From Terripilifer ovatus (GTDB taxonomy: Bacteria; Pseudomonadota; Alphaproteobacteria; Rhizobiales; Beijerinckiaceae): a DNA stretch of 64,000 nt. The notes beneath the pieces were generated by a model that did not search any database, was not told the origin of the DNA, and saw nothing but the letters and a program-made list of their open reading frames with translations. Position 1 is the stretch's first letter. Each line of letters begins with the position of its first letter. Positions 50,969 through 58,720 of the stretch are shown here, piece after piece. The position numbers were made by a program, and so were the translations under genes. The stretch is from positions 143,545 through 207,544 of the forward strand of contig JARHVB010000059.1 of assembly GCA_029222685.1 (NCBI GenBank), read 5' to 3'.

Positions 50969-51820
50969 CTACCGCTCCGAGCGCGGCAGCGACCACGGCG
51001 CCAGCCATTTCTGCAGCAGCACCATCGTCTGGAAGAAGGTCAGGCTGACGACGACCAGGATCGCCAGCGAGGCGAAGCTGTGGTTGATCTTGAAGAACGA
51101 GGTCGAGAACATGATCATGTAGCCGAGGCCCTTCTCGGCGGCGACGAATTCGGCGACGACGGCGCCGACGACGGACAGGGTCGTGGCGATTTTCAGCGCG
51201 CTGAAAATATAGGGCAGGGCGAACGGCAGCCTGATGTGCACGATCTCGCGAAACCGGCTGGCGCGCAGCGAGCGCGACAGTTCGACCAGTTCTTCCGGCG
51301 TCGCCAGCAGGCCGGCGGTGGTGGTGACGACGATGGGGAAGAAAGTGATCAGGAAGGTGATCACCACGCGCGGCAGGTCCGAGGCGCCGAGCGTCACGAC
51401 GATGATCGGCGCGACGGCGACGATCGGCATCGAATGCACCACGACGATGATCGGATACAGCGTCCGCGACAGCAGTTTCGATGACGACAGCGCGATGGCG
51501 AGCGGGATCGAGACGATGACGGCGACGATATAGCCCATCAGCGCCACCCGGATCGTCGCCCAGGCGTGGCCGAGCCACAGCGGCCACGCGATCTCCTGCG
51601 CGCCCGAAATGATCGCGCTCGGCGGCGGCAGCAGGAAGGCCGGCACCTTGAACAGCCGGCAGCCGCCCTCCCAGAGGATGAGCAGGCCGACGAAGGCCAG
51701 CAGCGGCGCAAACCGGTTGAGCAGCGCAGGCAGACGTGCTGGTGCCGGCTTGGCGGGTATGGTCACCTCAGGCGGCGCGGCGGCTGAAGAGGCTGGCGCG
51801 GATGTGGTTTGCAAGGTCAT
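50969..51820 (-). CDS. ABC transporter permease (SsuC/TauC/ThiX type)
   Basis: 283 residues with about six TM segments; the ABC-permease EAA loop is represented by ELSRSLRASRFREIVHIRLPFALPYIFSALKIA. It belongs to the nitrate/sulfonate/pyrimidine class. The start overlaps the ATPase gene by 53 bp. Its C-terminal codons end exactly where the IS5 remnant begins, so the last residues may have been altered. It works with the ATPase and NMT1-like binding protein upstream. Confidence 0.9.
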   Translation of the reverse strand: MTLQTTSAPASSAAAPPEVTIPAKPAPARLPALLNRFAPLLAFVGLLILWEGGCRLFKVPAFLLPPPSAIISGAQEIAWPLWLGHAWATIRVALMGYIVAVIVSIPLAIALSSSKLLSRTLYPIIVVVHSMPIVAVAPIIVVTLGASDLPRVVITFLITFFPIVVTTTAGLLATPEELVELSRSLRASRFREIVHIRLPFALPYIFSALKIATTLSVVGAVVAEFVAAEKGLGYMIMFSTSFFKINHSFASLAILVVVSLTFFQTMVLLQKWLAPWSLPRSER

Positions 51821-52547
51821 TGAAATTCGGGTCCGAGAGAGAGGCGAGCGAGCGCGGACGCGGCACGCGCACGTCGAGGATTTCGCGCACGGCGCCGGGA
51901 CGCGGCGACATGACGATGATGCGATCGGCGAGCAGGACCGCTTCCGGAATCGAATGGGTGATGAACAGCACGGTCTTCGGCTTTTCGGTCCATATCCGCA
52001 GCAGTTCGAAACTCATCTCTTCGCGGGTCAGGGCGTCCAGAGCCGAGAACGGCTCGTCCATCAGCAGGATATCGGGGTCGAGCAGCAGTGCGCGGGCAAT
52101 CGCAACTCTCTGCTGCATGCCGCCCGACAGTTGATCGATGCCGGCGCCGGTGAACTGGCCGAGTTCGACCAGATCGAGCAGTTCGCGGGCGCGGTCCTTT
52201 TCCGTTTGCGTCACGCGGCCGTATTTGTGGCGCATCGGGAAGGTGACGTTGTCGAGCACGTTGAACCAGGGCAGCAAGGTCGGCTTCTGGAAGACGATGC
52301 CGATCTCGTCGCGCGGTTCGGTGACTTTCAGGCCGAAGATTTCGACGCTCCCCGCTGTCGGAAACACGAGGCCCGCCAGCAGGCGCAGCAGGGTCGACTT
52401 GCCGCAGCCCGACGGTCCGAGCACCGCGACGAATTCATGGCGTCCGATATCGAACGTCAGATTGTCGAGGGCGCGGACGATCCCGCCGTCGTCGCGCTTG
52501 AAATCCTGCACGACATTGCGAAAGCTGATGACGGGATCGTCGGTCAT
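51768..52547 (-). CDS. ABC transporter ATP-binding protein (SsuB/TauB type)
   Basis: 259 residues. Walker A GPSGCGKST, Q-loop VFQKPTLLPW, signature LSGGMQQR, Walker B ILLMDEPF and H-loop FITHSIPEA are all intact. ATG 52547 matches the family start. It lies 44 bp after the binding-protein gene and overlaps the permease gene. It would energise import of the compound bound by the NMT1-like protein. Confidence 0.95.
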   Translation of the reverse strand: MTDDPVISFRNVVQDFKRDDGGIVRALDNLTFDIGRHEFVAVLGPSGCGKSTLLRLLAGLVFPTAGSVEIFGLKVTEPRDEIGIVFQKPTLLPWFNVLDNVTFPMRHKYGRVTQTEKDRARELLDLVELGQFTGAGIDQLSGGMQQRVAIARALLLDPDILLMDEPFSALDALTREEMSFELLRIWTEKPKTVLFITHSIPEAVLLADRIIVMSPRPGAVREILDVRVPRPRSLASLSDPNFNDLANHIRASLFSRRAA

Positions 52548-52591
52548 TGGGTCATGTCTGTTGGAGCCAGGTCTATTTCGGCAGGCAAGTC

Positions 52592-53584
52592 TTACTTTGG
52601 AAGAAACGAGCGGTTGACGGCCTTTTCCGGATCGAGCTTGTCGAGCGGGATGTTCTGCGACTTCGCCGTCCATTCCCATGTCACGGCCAGGCGCTTCGGC
52701 TCCAGGGTGCCGAGCGGTTCCTTCTTGGTGATCGCGTTGTCGAGCAGCGGCACCAGGGTCATGAACTGCTCTTCCACCAGCTTCGCGTCCATTTCAGGGA
52801 AGATCACCTTCATCGAGCGCGCCACGTCCTTGGGATCGGCGAGCGCCATCTGCGCCGCCTTCAGCCAGGCCTTGACGACTTTGCGCACGACTTCCGGGCG
52901 CTCCGCGATCGCCTTGTCGGAAGCAAACACCGAATAGCCGTAGCCGTCGAAACCATATTCGGACCAAGGCAGCATCTTCAGCTTCTTGCCGGATTCAGCC
53001 AGCGCCTTCACGAACGGCGGCGAGGCCGTCGTCCAGTTGATCGTCGCATCGACCTGTCCGGTTGCCAGCATCGGCACCAGCGCCGCGGGATCGACCTTGA
53101 TGAGGGTGATCTTGTTGGCATCGATGCTGTTGTTGGCGAGGATCAGCGGCCAGATGACGTTCGAAGAGGTGAAGGTTGCGGTTGCGACCTTCTTGCCGAT
53201 GAGATCCTTCAGGCTGTTGACGCTGCCGCCTTCGACCACGAACAGCGCGTCGGGCTGCACGGGGAACACGCCGGCCACCGCCGTAACGGGAACGTTCGAC
53301 TGTGCCTTGGCCTGCAGCAGGGCGGCGAGGCCGCCGCTGCCCATGTCCGCCGTACCGGTCGCCATGCGGGTGATCGCTTCCGAAGACCCGCGCGCCGACT
53401 GGATGGTGACGTCGAGGCCTTCCGCCGCGAACAGGCCCTTTTCCAGGGCATAAAAGGGAATCGCCTTGTCGCCGCCGGGCAGCCAGTCGTTCATATAGGT
53501 GACCTTGTCGGCGGCGAACGCGGCGGAGCCGACGCCGAGGATCATCGCGGCGGCTGCGATTTGACGGATAAAGCTATGGTTCAT
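52592..53584 (-). CDS. ABC transporter substrate-binding protein (NMT1/THI5-like)
   Basis: 330 residues with a signal peptide (cleavage near SAAFA/A). The core VTYMNDWLPGGDKAIPFYALEKGLF and GTADMGSGGLAALL match the NMT1/THI5-like family that binds pyrimidines, thiamin precursors, sulfonates or nitrile-like compounds. It heads the ABC operon 126 bp after the VOC gene. The locus around it suggests a ring compound as ligand, by inference. Confidence 0.9.
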   Translation of the reverse strand: MNHSFIRQIAAAAMILGVGSAAFAADKVTYMNDWLPGGDKAIPFYALEKGLFAAEGLDVTIQSARGSSEAITRMATGTADMGSGGLAALLQAKAQSNVPVTAVAGVFPVQPDALFVVEGGSVNSLKDLIGKKVATATFTSSNVIWPLILANNSIDANKITLIKVDPAALVPMLATGQVDATINWTTASPPFVKALAESGKKLKMLPWSEYGFDGYGYSVFASDKAIAERPEVVRKVVKAWLKAAQMALADPKDVARSMKVIFPEMDAKLVEEQFMTLVPLLDNAITKKEPLGTLEPKRLAVTWEWTAKSQNIPLDKLDPEKAVNRSFLPK

Positions 53585-53710
53585 CGAAATCTCCTGAAGG
53601 TACCGGAACTTTGCAACGGTCGTGCCAGATGAGTCGGGGGCGGATGTGCACTTGAATTCGGCGGGTTGTCGCCGCGTCGCGCTGGCGCGGAGTATTTTTT
53701 AGGCATCTGC

Positions 53711-54175
53711 CTAACTTGTCGGCAGCTTGAAGGGTGCTGTCCCGCTCTTCTCGATCTCGGCCCATGGCATGCGCGGCCCCATGCGGTGGTTGACGCGGAA
53801 CACATTGCCTTCCGGATCTTCGAGCACGGCCTGCCGGGCGTTGTAGTAGGTGTCGTAGGGCTGCTTGACGATGCGGCCGCCCTGTCCGGCCGCCGCAGCC
53901 GCAATGGCGTTCACGGCCTCGGCCGCGTCGACCTCGATGGTGAAATAGGCGCGCACCGGGGCACGGCCTTCGCCGGCGCGGTCGGCGATGCCGAGCAGGT
54001 CATAGGCCTCCGGTGCGTTGAAACCGAGTTCGACGCCGTTGGCGTCGAGACAGCGGTAGATCGGTGAACGGTGCGCTTCGATCTCGGCAAAGCCGAACAG
54101 CCGCCCATAGAAATCGGCGAGCTGCTGCGGGTCACGAGCGAGAATGTTGACATAGGCCACGCGTGCTGAGTTCAT
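53711..54175 (-). CDS. VOC-family (glyoxalase/dioxygenase fold) protein
   Basis: 154 residues, one VOC module: ARVAYVNILARDPQQLADFY, LFGFAEIEAH and VLEDPEGNVFRVNHR. It is a single-domain member, active as a dimer. The function could be isomerase, lyase or dioxygenase; no metal triad can be assigned safely. Its ATG overlaps the stop of the upstream oxygenase gene (ATGA), so the two are coupled. Confidence 0.88.
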   Translation of the reverse strand: MNSARVAYVNILARDPQQLADFYGRLFGFAEIEAHRSPIYRCLDANGVELGFNAPEAYDLLGIADRAGEGRAPVRAYFTIEVDAAEAVNAIAAAAAGQGGRIVKQPYDTYYNARQAVLEDPEGNVFRVNHRMGPRMPWAEIEKSGTAPFKLPTS

Positions 54176-55188
54176 AGCGCGGCTTCCTTCGGCGCATAGC
54201 CATAGGAGCGGCGAAACATCTCCACCATGTGATCGTTGGCGGTGCAGGTTTCGAACTTCGACGGATGCGCGTCGGTCACCGATCCCGGCACCGGCTCGAT
54301 CACAGCATCGGGCCGCGGCGAATAGAAGAACGGCGCCGAATAGCGGTCGCGGCCGCTGCTGTTGTTCTTCACCCGGTGCATGTTGGAATTGTAGATGCCG
54401 TTGGTCCAGCGGGCCATCAGGTCGCCGAGGTTGATGACGAAGGAACCGGCGATCGGCGGCGCTTCGATCCATTCGCTGGCGGCATTGCGCACTTCCAGTC
54501 CGCCGACGGAATCCTGCGCCAGAATGGTCACGCCGCCCCAATCCGTATGGGCCCCGGCGCCGATCTGGTTGAAGCGTGCATCGGCCGGCTGCGGCGGATA
54601 TTTGATCAGCCGCACCGTTCCCGACGGCATGCTGTAGGCGCTCTCGAACCAGTCCGACGGCAGGTCGAGCGACAGCGCCAATACCGCCAGCAGGCGGTCG
54701 CCGAGTGTGTGCATGGCCTGCCAGTATTCGACCATGTGTTCGCGAAACCCCGGCAGTTCCACCGGCCATTGATTGTGGCCGAAGCTGCGTATGCGTTTCG
54801 CCGCCCAGGGATGATCATCCGGCAGGTCCATGCCGCAATAAAAGCTTTCCTTGAGATCGGGCGGCGCGGCTTCGGCCTTGTCGTCCTGGCTGTCGAGAAC
54901 CTGACCGCCGACCGGCTCATAGCCCGCCGTCGACGGCGATTTTTTCATGTGGATCGCCATCTTGCGGTCCAGCGGCAGGTCGAACAGGCGCCTGGCCCAG
55001 TCGAAATGCCGCTCGATGAGATCGGCCGGCACGCCGTGGTTGACGATGTAGAAAAATCCGGTGTCGCGGCAGGCGCGATGCACGTCCCAGGCGGTGCTGC
55101 GCTGGCTGGCGTCATCGCCATCGAGCATCGGCGTCAGATCGATCACCGGAACGGTGAGCGCCGCTTTCGGCGGCTCATAGATGAGCAT
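54172..55188 (-). CDS. Isopenicillin-N-synthase-like Fe(II)/2-oxoglutarate dioxygenase
   Basis: 338 residues. The N-terminal DIOX_N part has VPVIDLTPMLDGDDASQ and GFFYIVNHGVPADLIERHF. The catalytic jelly roll has iron ligands HxD in AHTDWGGVTIL and a distal His in NSNMHRVKN, with RYS as the 2-oxoglutarate-binding Arg-x-Ser. It would hydroxylate or desaturate a small substrate with O2. It is first in the minus-strand operon, divergent from LysR, with the palindrome at 55280-55307 in between. Substrate unknown. Confidence 0.92.
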   Translation of the reverse strand: MLIYEPPKAALTVPVIDLTPMLDGDDASQRSTAWDVHRACRDTGFFYIVNHGVPADLIERHFDWARRLFDLPLDRKMAIHMKKSPSTAGYEPVGGQVLDSQDDKAEAAPPDLKESFYCGMDLPDDHPWAAKRIRSFGHNQWPVELPGFREHMVEYWQAMHTLGDRLLAVLALSLDLPSDWFESAYSMPSGTVRLIKYPPQPADARFNQIGAGAHTDWGGVTILAQDSVGGLEVRNAASEWIEAPPIAGSFVINLGDLMARWTNGIYNSNMHRVKNNSSGRDRYSAPFFYSPRPDAVIEPVPGSVTDAHPSKFETCTANDHMVEMFRRSYGYAPKEAAL

Positions 55189-55279
55189 GCAGGCTCCATG
55201 AAGTTATCGGCGGCCATTTGCGGCGGAACAACGGGAGCACATCACATCGTGCCGATGCCGCCCATCGCGCACCGATTAT

Positions 55280-55307
55280 GCCGCCATAAGTTGCGGCTTA
55301 TGGCGGC
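55280..55307. promoter_or_regulatory. Perfect inverted repeat, candidate LysR operator
   Basis: GCCGCCATAAG-TTGCGG-CTTATGGCGGC: 11-bp perfect arms with a 6-bp spacer, centred between the divergent oxygenase (start 55188) and LysR (start 55424) genes. A related but imperfect palindrome is at 56462-56488. Confidence 0.65.
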
Positions 55308-55423
55308 TTGTCGCCGCCGGCGCTGTAAGCGTGGCCATTGCAGGCCCGGTTGGCATCGCAAATGCTTGGTGTGCCGGGACGACGACAATGGGGACAAGGC
55401 TGGCACGGACTGAGGATCGGATC

Positions 55424-56491
55424 ATGGCAAGCCCGGGACGACGCGAACTCGACATAAGGCTGTTGCGGGTGCTGCAGCTTCTGCTGCAGGAACGCAGCGT
55501 TTCACGGGTTGCCGAGCGGCTTGGCCAGAGCCAGCCGGCGGTCAGCGCCACCTTGCGTCAACTGCGTGAAATCATTGGCGATCCGTTGCTGGTGCGCAGC
55601 GGCAATGGCCTCGTGCCGACGGCCCGTGCCATCGAAATTTCCAGCGTCGTCGATCAGACCTTGACCGGCTTCGATCAGATCGCCACCTGGCGCGATGAAA
55701 TCCAGCCGCAGATCGCCAGGCGCCGCGTCCGGATCGTCGCTTCCAATGGGTTGGCGGTGCTTTTCGTGCCGCGTCTCGTGGAAGTCCTGCGCACGGAAGC
55801 GCCTGGTGTCGAACTGGAAATATGCAGCCTGCCGTCGGACGGGTCGCTCGCCCGCCACCTGGAAGCCGGCGAAATCGACCTCGTCATCGGCAACTGGCCG
55901 GCTCCCGCCGAAGACCTGCGCATCGCGCCGCTGTTCGACACCGATATCGTGTGCATGACGCGGCCGTCGCATCCGCTGGCGAAACAGAGCGCCATCAGCC
56001 TCGACGATTACATGGCGCAGGCGCATGTGTCGCCATCGCCCGCTTCCGTCATGCTGTGGAGCCCGATCGACGGGCGGCTGGCGCAATTGCACCGGCAGCG
56101 CCGCATCGCCGTCTCGGTGCCGGAATATTCGATGATTCCCTATGTACTGTCGCGCAGCGATCTCATGTTCACCACGGCGCGACCGTTCGCTGAACATCTG
56201 GCCTCGTTCATGCCGTTTTCCATCTTCAGCGCGCCGCCGGAACTCGGCCGCATGAAATTCTATCTGCTCTGGCATGAGCGCGCCCATCATTCCGGCTTCG
56301 AGCGCTGGTTGCGCGACATCATCCGCAAGGTGGCGGCGGACATTCGCGCCATCGACCAGCCCAGGGCTGCCGATTTCCGTGGCTATGTGCGCGCCGATCC
56401 GGGCGCCGTGCCCCATAAACCTCCAGTGATGCCGGCCATAACCCCGGGCCGGATGGGCGGCGCCGCCGATAAGGCCTTAACTGGCGGCTGA
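55424..56491 (+). CDS. LysR-family regulator of the cyclic-amide/aromatic locus
   Basis: 355 residues, longer than usual (about 300). The helix-turn-helix is LRVLQLLLQERSVSRVAERLGQSQPAVSATLRQLREIIGDPLLVR; the effector domain has RVRIVASNGLAVLFVPRLVEVL and GEIDLVIGNWPAPAEDLR. NodD/LinR-like features are seen. The tail beyond about residue 310 is Pro/Ala-rich and probably disordered. ATG 55424 has TGAGG upstream. It lies between the ABC/oxygenase operon and the creatininase-Rieske-TctC genes and probably controls both. Confidence 0.9.
   Translation: MASPGRRELDIRLLRVLQLLLQERSVSRVAERLGQSQPAVSATLRQLREIIGDPLLVRSGNGLVPTARAIEISSVVDQTLTGFDQIATWRDEIQPQIARRRVRIVASNGLAVLFVPRLVEVLRTEAPGVELEICSLPSDGSLARHLEAGEIDLVIGNWPAPAEDLRIAPLFDTDIVCMTRPSHPLAKQSAISLDDYMAQAHVSPSPASVMLWSPIDGRLAQLHRQRRIAVSVPEYSMIPYVLSRSDLMFTTARPFAEHLASFMPFSIFSAPPELGRMKFYLLWHERAHHSGFERWLRDIIRKVAADIRAIDQPRAADFRGYVRADPGAVPHKPPVMPAITPGRMGGAADKALTGG
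56462..56488. promoter_or_regulatory. Second, imperfect palindrome resembling the LysR operator
   Basis: GCCGCC-GATAAG-GC-CTTAAC-TGGCGGC at the very end of the LysR gene shares the GCCGCC...ATAAG / CTTA...GGCGGC pattern with 55280-55307. It lies 106 bp upstream of the creatininase gene and could control that transcript. It may be coincidental since it is also coding. Confidence 0.4.
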
Positions 56492-56593
56492 GGTCGCGCG
56501 CCGCGCGGACTCGTCGGATCCAGGAATCGAGGTCAGCCCCATGCTGATGCACCAGCTTTTGACGAATGTCGCCCGCATCGCAGCCGGTGTGGC

Positions 56594-57436
56594 ATGAACG
56601 CGCCTTTCGTTCAGAAGCTGCCCTCGCACTGGTGGTGGGACCTCAGCACGCGCGATTTCTCGCAGCTCGATATGAGCCGGGTCGTCACCATCCTTCCCGT
56701 CGCCGCGGTCGAGCAGCATGGCCCGCACTTGCCGGTGCGCGTCGATGCCGCCATCAATGCCGCGATCGTCGAGCGCGCCGTGTCGATGATGCAGGACACG
56801 ACGCCGGTGCTGGTGCTGCCCGCCATGCCGGTGGGGAAATCGAACGAGCACACGGCGTTTCCCGGCACGCTGACGTTCTCCCAGCAGACGCTCACCAATA
56901 TGTGGCTGGAACTGGGAGAGGGCGTGCATCGCGCCGGCGGCGAGCGGCTGATCGTGTTCAACTCCCACGGCGGCCAGCCGCAGATCATCGACATCGTTTG
57001 CCGCGAACTGCGCATCCGCCACGGCATGCTGGCGGTGGGGACCGCCTGGTCGCGCATCACCAAGAAGACCGACCTGTTCAGCGCGCATGAGTTGACCCAT
57101 GGCATTCACGGCGGCGAAGTCGAGACCAGCGTCATGCTCGCTGCTCATCCCGACCTCGTGAAGATGACTCTCGCCGACAACTTCGTGCCGCTCTCCGTGG
57201 CGCTCGAGGAGGCGGGCGGATTGTTGACGCCGGAAGGCGCGGTCGGCTTCGGCTGGCAGGCGCAGGACCTGTGTCCCGCCGGCGCCTGCGGCAATGCCGC
57301 CGCCGCCGACGGTGAACGCGGCGAAATTCTCATCGATCGCGCCGCCCACGCGCTGATCCGCCTGTGCGATGAAGTCGCGCGCTTTCCCATCACCCATTTG
57401 CGCAACGCGCCGGCTGTGACGCCGGCCAGCGCGTGA
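56594..57436 (+). CDS. Creatininase-family amidohydrolase
   Basis: 280 residues. Metal ligands of the family are visible: VEQHGPHLPVRVDA (Glu, His, Asp), FNSHGGQ (His) and GGEVETS (Glu). Members cleave cyclic or linear C-N bonds, such as creatinine, formamidopyrimidines or mycofactocin precursors. It is the first gene of the plus-strand set with a Rieske oxygenase (25 bp downstream) and TctC. A role in opening a lactam-like ring is plausible by context. Confidence 0.92.
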   Translation: MNAPFVQKLPSHWWWDLSTRDFSQLDMSRVVTILPVAAVEQHGPHLPVRVDAAINAAIVERAVSMMQDTTPVLVLPAMPVGKSNEHTAFPGTLTFSQQTLTNMWLELGEGVHRAGGERLIVFNSHGGQPQIIDIVCRELRIRHGMLAVGTAWSRITKKTDLFSAHELTHGIHGGEVETSVMLAAHPDLVKMTLADNFVPLSVALEEAGGLLTPEGAVGFGWQAQDLCPAGACGNAAAADGERGEILIDRAAHALIRLCDEVARFPITHLRNAPAVTPASA

Positions 57437-57461
57437 TCAGTCGTAAACTCCGGAGCCAAGC

Positions 57462-58481
57462 ATGCTTGTCACCAGGCAAAACGTCTTTCGCAAATTCTGG
57501 TATGCGACCGTCCCGGTCGACTCCCTGGCCGATGGTCCGAAGCCCTTCGTGCTGCTCGGCGAAAAGATCGTCATCTTTCTCGACAGCGAAGGCAAAGCCG
57601 CCTGCCTGCAGGACCGCTGCTGCCATCGCACCGCCAAACTGTCGAAAGGCTGGGTGCGGGAGGGCAATCTGGTCTGCGGCTATCACGGCTGGGAATACGA
57701 CGGCACCGGCAAGCTCGTCGCCATCCCGCAATTTCCGCCCGAACAGCCTTTGCCCGATTGCAAGGTGACGAGCTATCGCGCCTGCGAGCGTTACGGCTAT
57801 GTCTGGGTCGCCCTGGAAGAGCCGTTGCAGCCGGTGCCGGAATTCGAGGAAGAAGGCATGCCGGGCTGGCGGCGCATCCACCAATTCTATGACAAGTGGA
57901 ACACCTCGTCGCTGCGGCTGATGGAAAACTCCTTCGACAATTCGCATTTCGCCTTCGTCCACAAGGGCACGTTCGGCGACATCACGCAGCCGCGCCCAGA
58001 AAAATACGAAATCAACGAGACCGATTGGGGTTTCGAGGCCGAGTCGATCGTCACCGTGGTGAATCCGCCCAATGCGGCGCGCGTCACCGGCACGACCGAC
58101 GCCTATACGAAGCGCCATATGCGCAACCGCTGGTTCATGCCATTCTCGCGCCGCCTCGACATGGAATATCCGTCAGGCCTGCGCCACATCATCATGAACT
58201 GCGCCACGCCGATTGACGACAGCACCATCCAGGTTGTGCAGATCCTCTTCCGCAACGATGACGAGGCCAGTTGCTCGACCCAGGAGCTGATCGACTGGGA
58301 CGCGGCCATCATCCTCGAAGATCGCGACATTCTCGAATCGACCTCGCCCGATGCGATCGTCGACATGAGCCGCAAGATCGAAATGCACATGCCCTCCGAC
58401 CGGCCCGGCATGATCATGCGCAGACGGCTGCTCGACCTGATGAAGCAGCATGGCGAGATTGAGGTTCCGGCGAACGCGTGA
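57462..58481 (+). CDS. Rieske non-heme iron oxygenase (VanA/PAO-like, short alpha subunit)
   Basis: 339 residues. Rieske ligands: C53-x-H55 (RCCHR) and C72-x2-H75 (CGYHGW). The catalytic domain has LMENSFDNSHFAFVHKGTFG, with the NSHFAFVH block giving the two His ligands, as in VanA-type monooxygenases and demethylases. It is about 50 residues shorter than the Rieske protein at 11401. Start 57462 has CCGGAG upstream. The reductase partner is not encoded here. It would oxidise the substrate or product of the creatininase. Confidence 0.92.
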   Translation: MLVTRQNVFRKFWYATVPVDSLADGPKPFVLLGEKIVIFLDSEGKAACLQDRCCHRTAKLSKGWVREGNLVCGYHGWEYDGTGKLVAIPQFPPEQPLPDCKVTSYRACERYGYVWVALEEPLQPVPEFEEEGMPGWRRIHQFYDKWNTSSLRLMENSFDNSHFAFVHKGTFGDITQPRPEKYEINETDWGFEAESIVTVVNPPNAARVTGTTDAYTKRHMRNRWFMPFSRRLDMEYPSGLRHIIMNCATPIDDSTIQVVQILFRNDDEASCSTQELIDWDAAIILEDRDILESTSPDAIVDMSRKIEMHMPSDRPGMIMRRRLLDLMKQHGEIEVPANA

Positions 58482-58501
58482 TGTTCGGCAATCTCCGCCG
58501 C

Positions 58502-58630
58502 GTCATGCCCGCGCGTGTCGCGGGCACCCACGCCGTGGTGAACTGCTGCGCTTCAGAAAAGCGCTCTGCACGTTCTGGAACAGGAACGCAGCGTCACCGC
58601 GTGGATACCCGCGACAAGCGCGGGCATGAC
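58502..58630. repeat. Inverted repeat of the ATGCCCGCG...GCGGGTATCCACG type
   Basis: The 31-bp arm 58502-58532 begins GTCATGCCCGCGC; the arm 58600-58630 ends GCGCGGGCATGAC and pairs with it with only a few mismatches. This is a widespread alphaproteobacterial palindromic repeat type. It lies between the Rieske gene and the TctC gene and could attenuate transcription. Confidence 0.85.
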
Positions 58631-58720
58631 AAAAAGGCTTCGGCTTAAGGCCACAACGCCATTGTTGCGGCTCCTCTGCGCGCACGCTAGCGTGACGTGC
58701 GAAAGCCTCAGGGGAAATAA

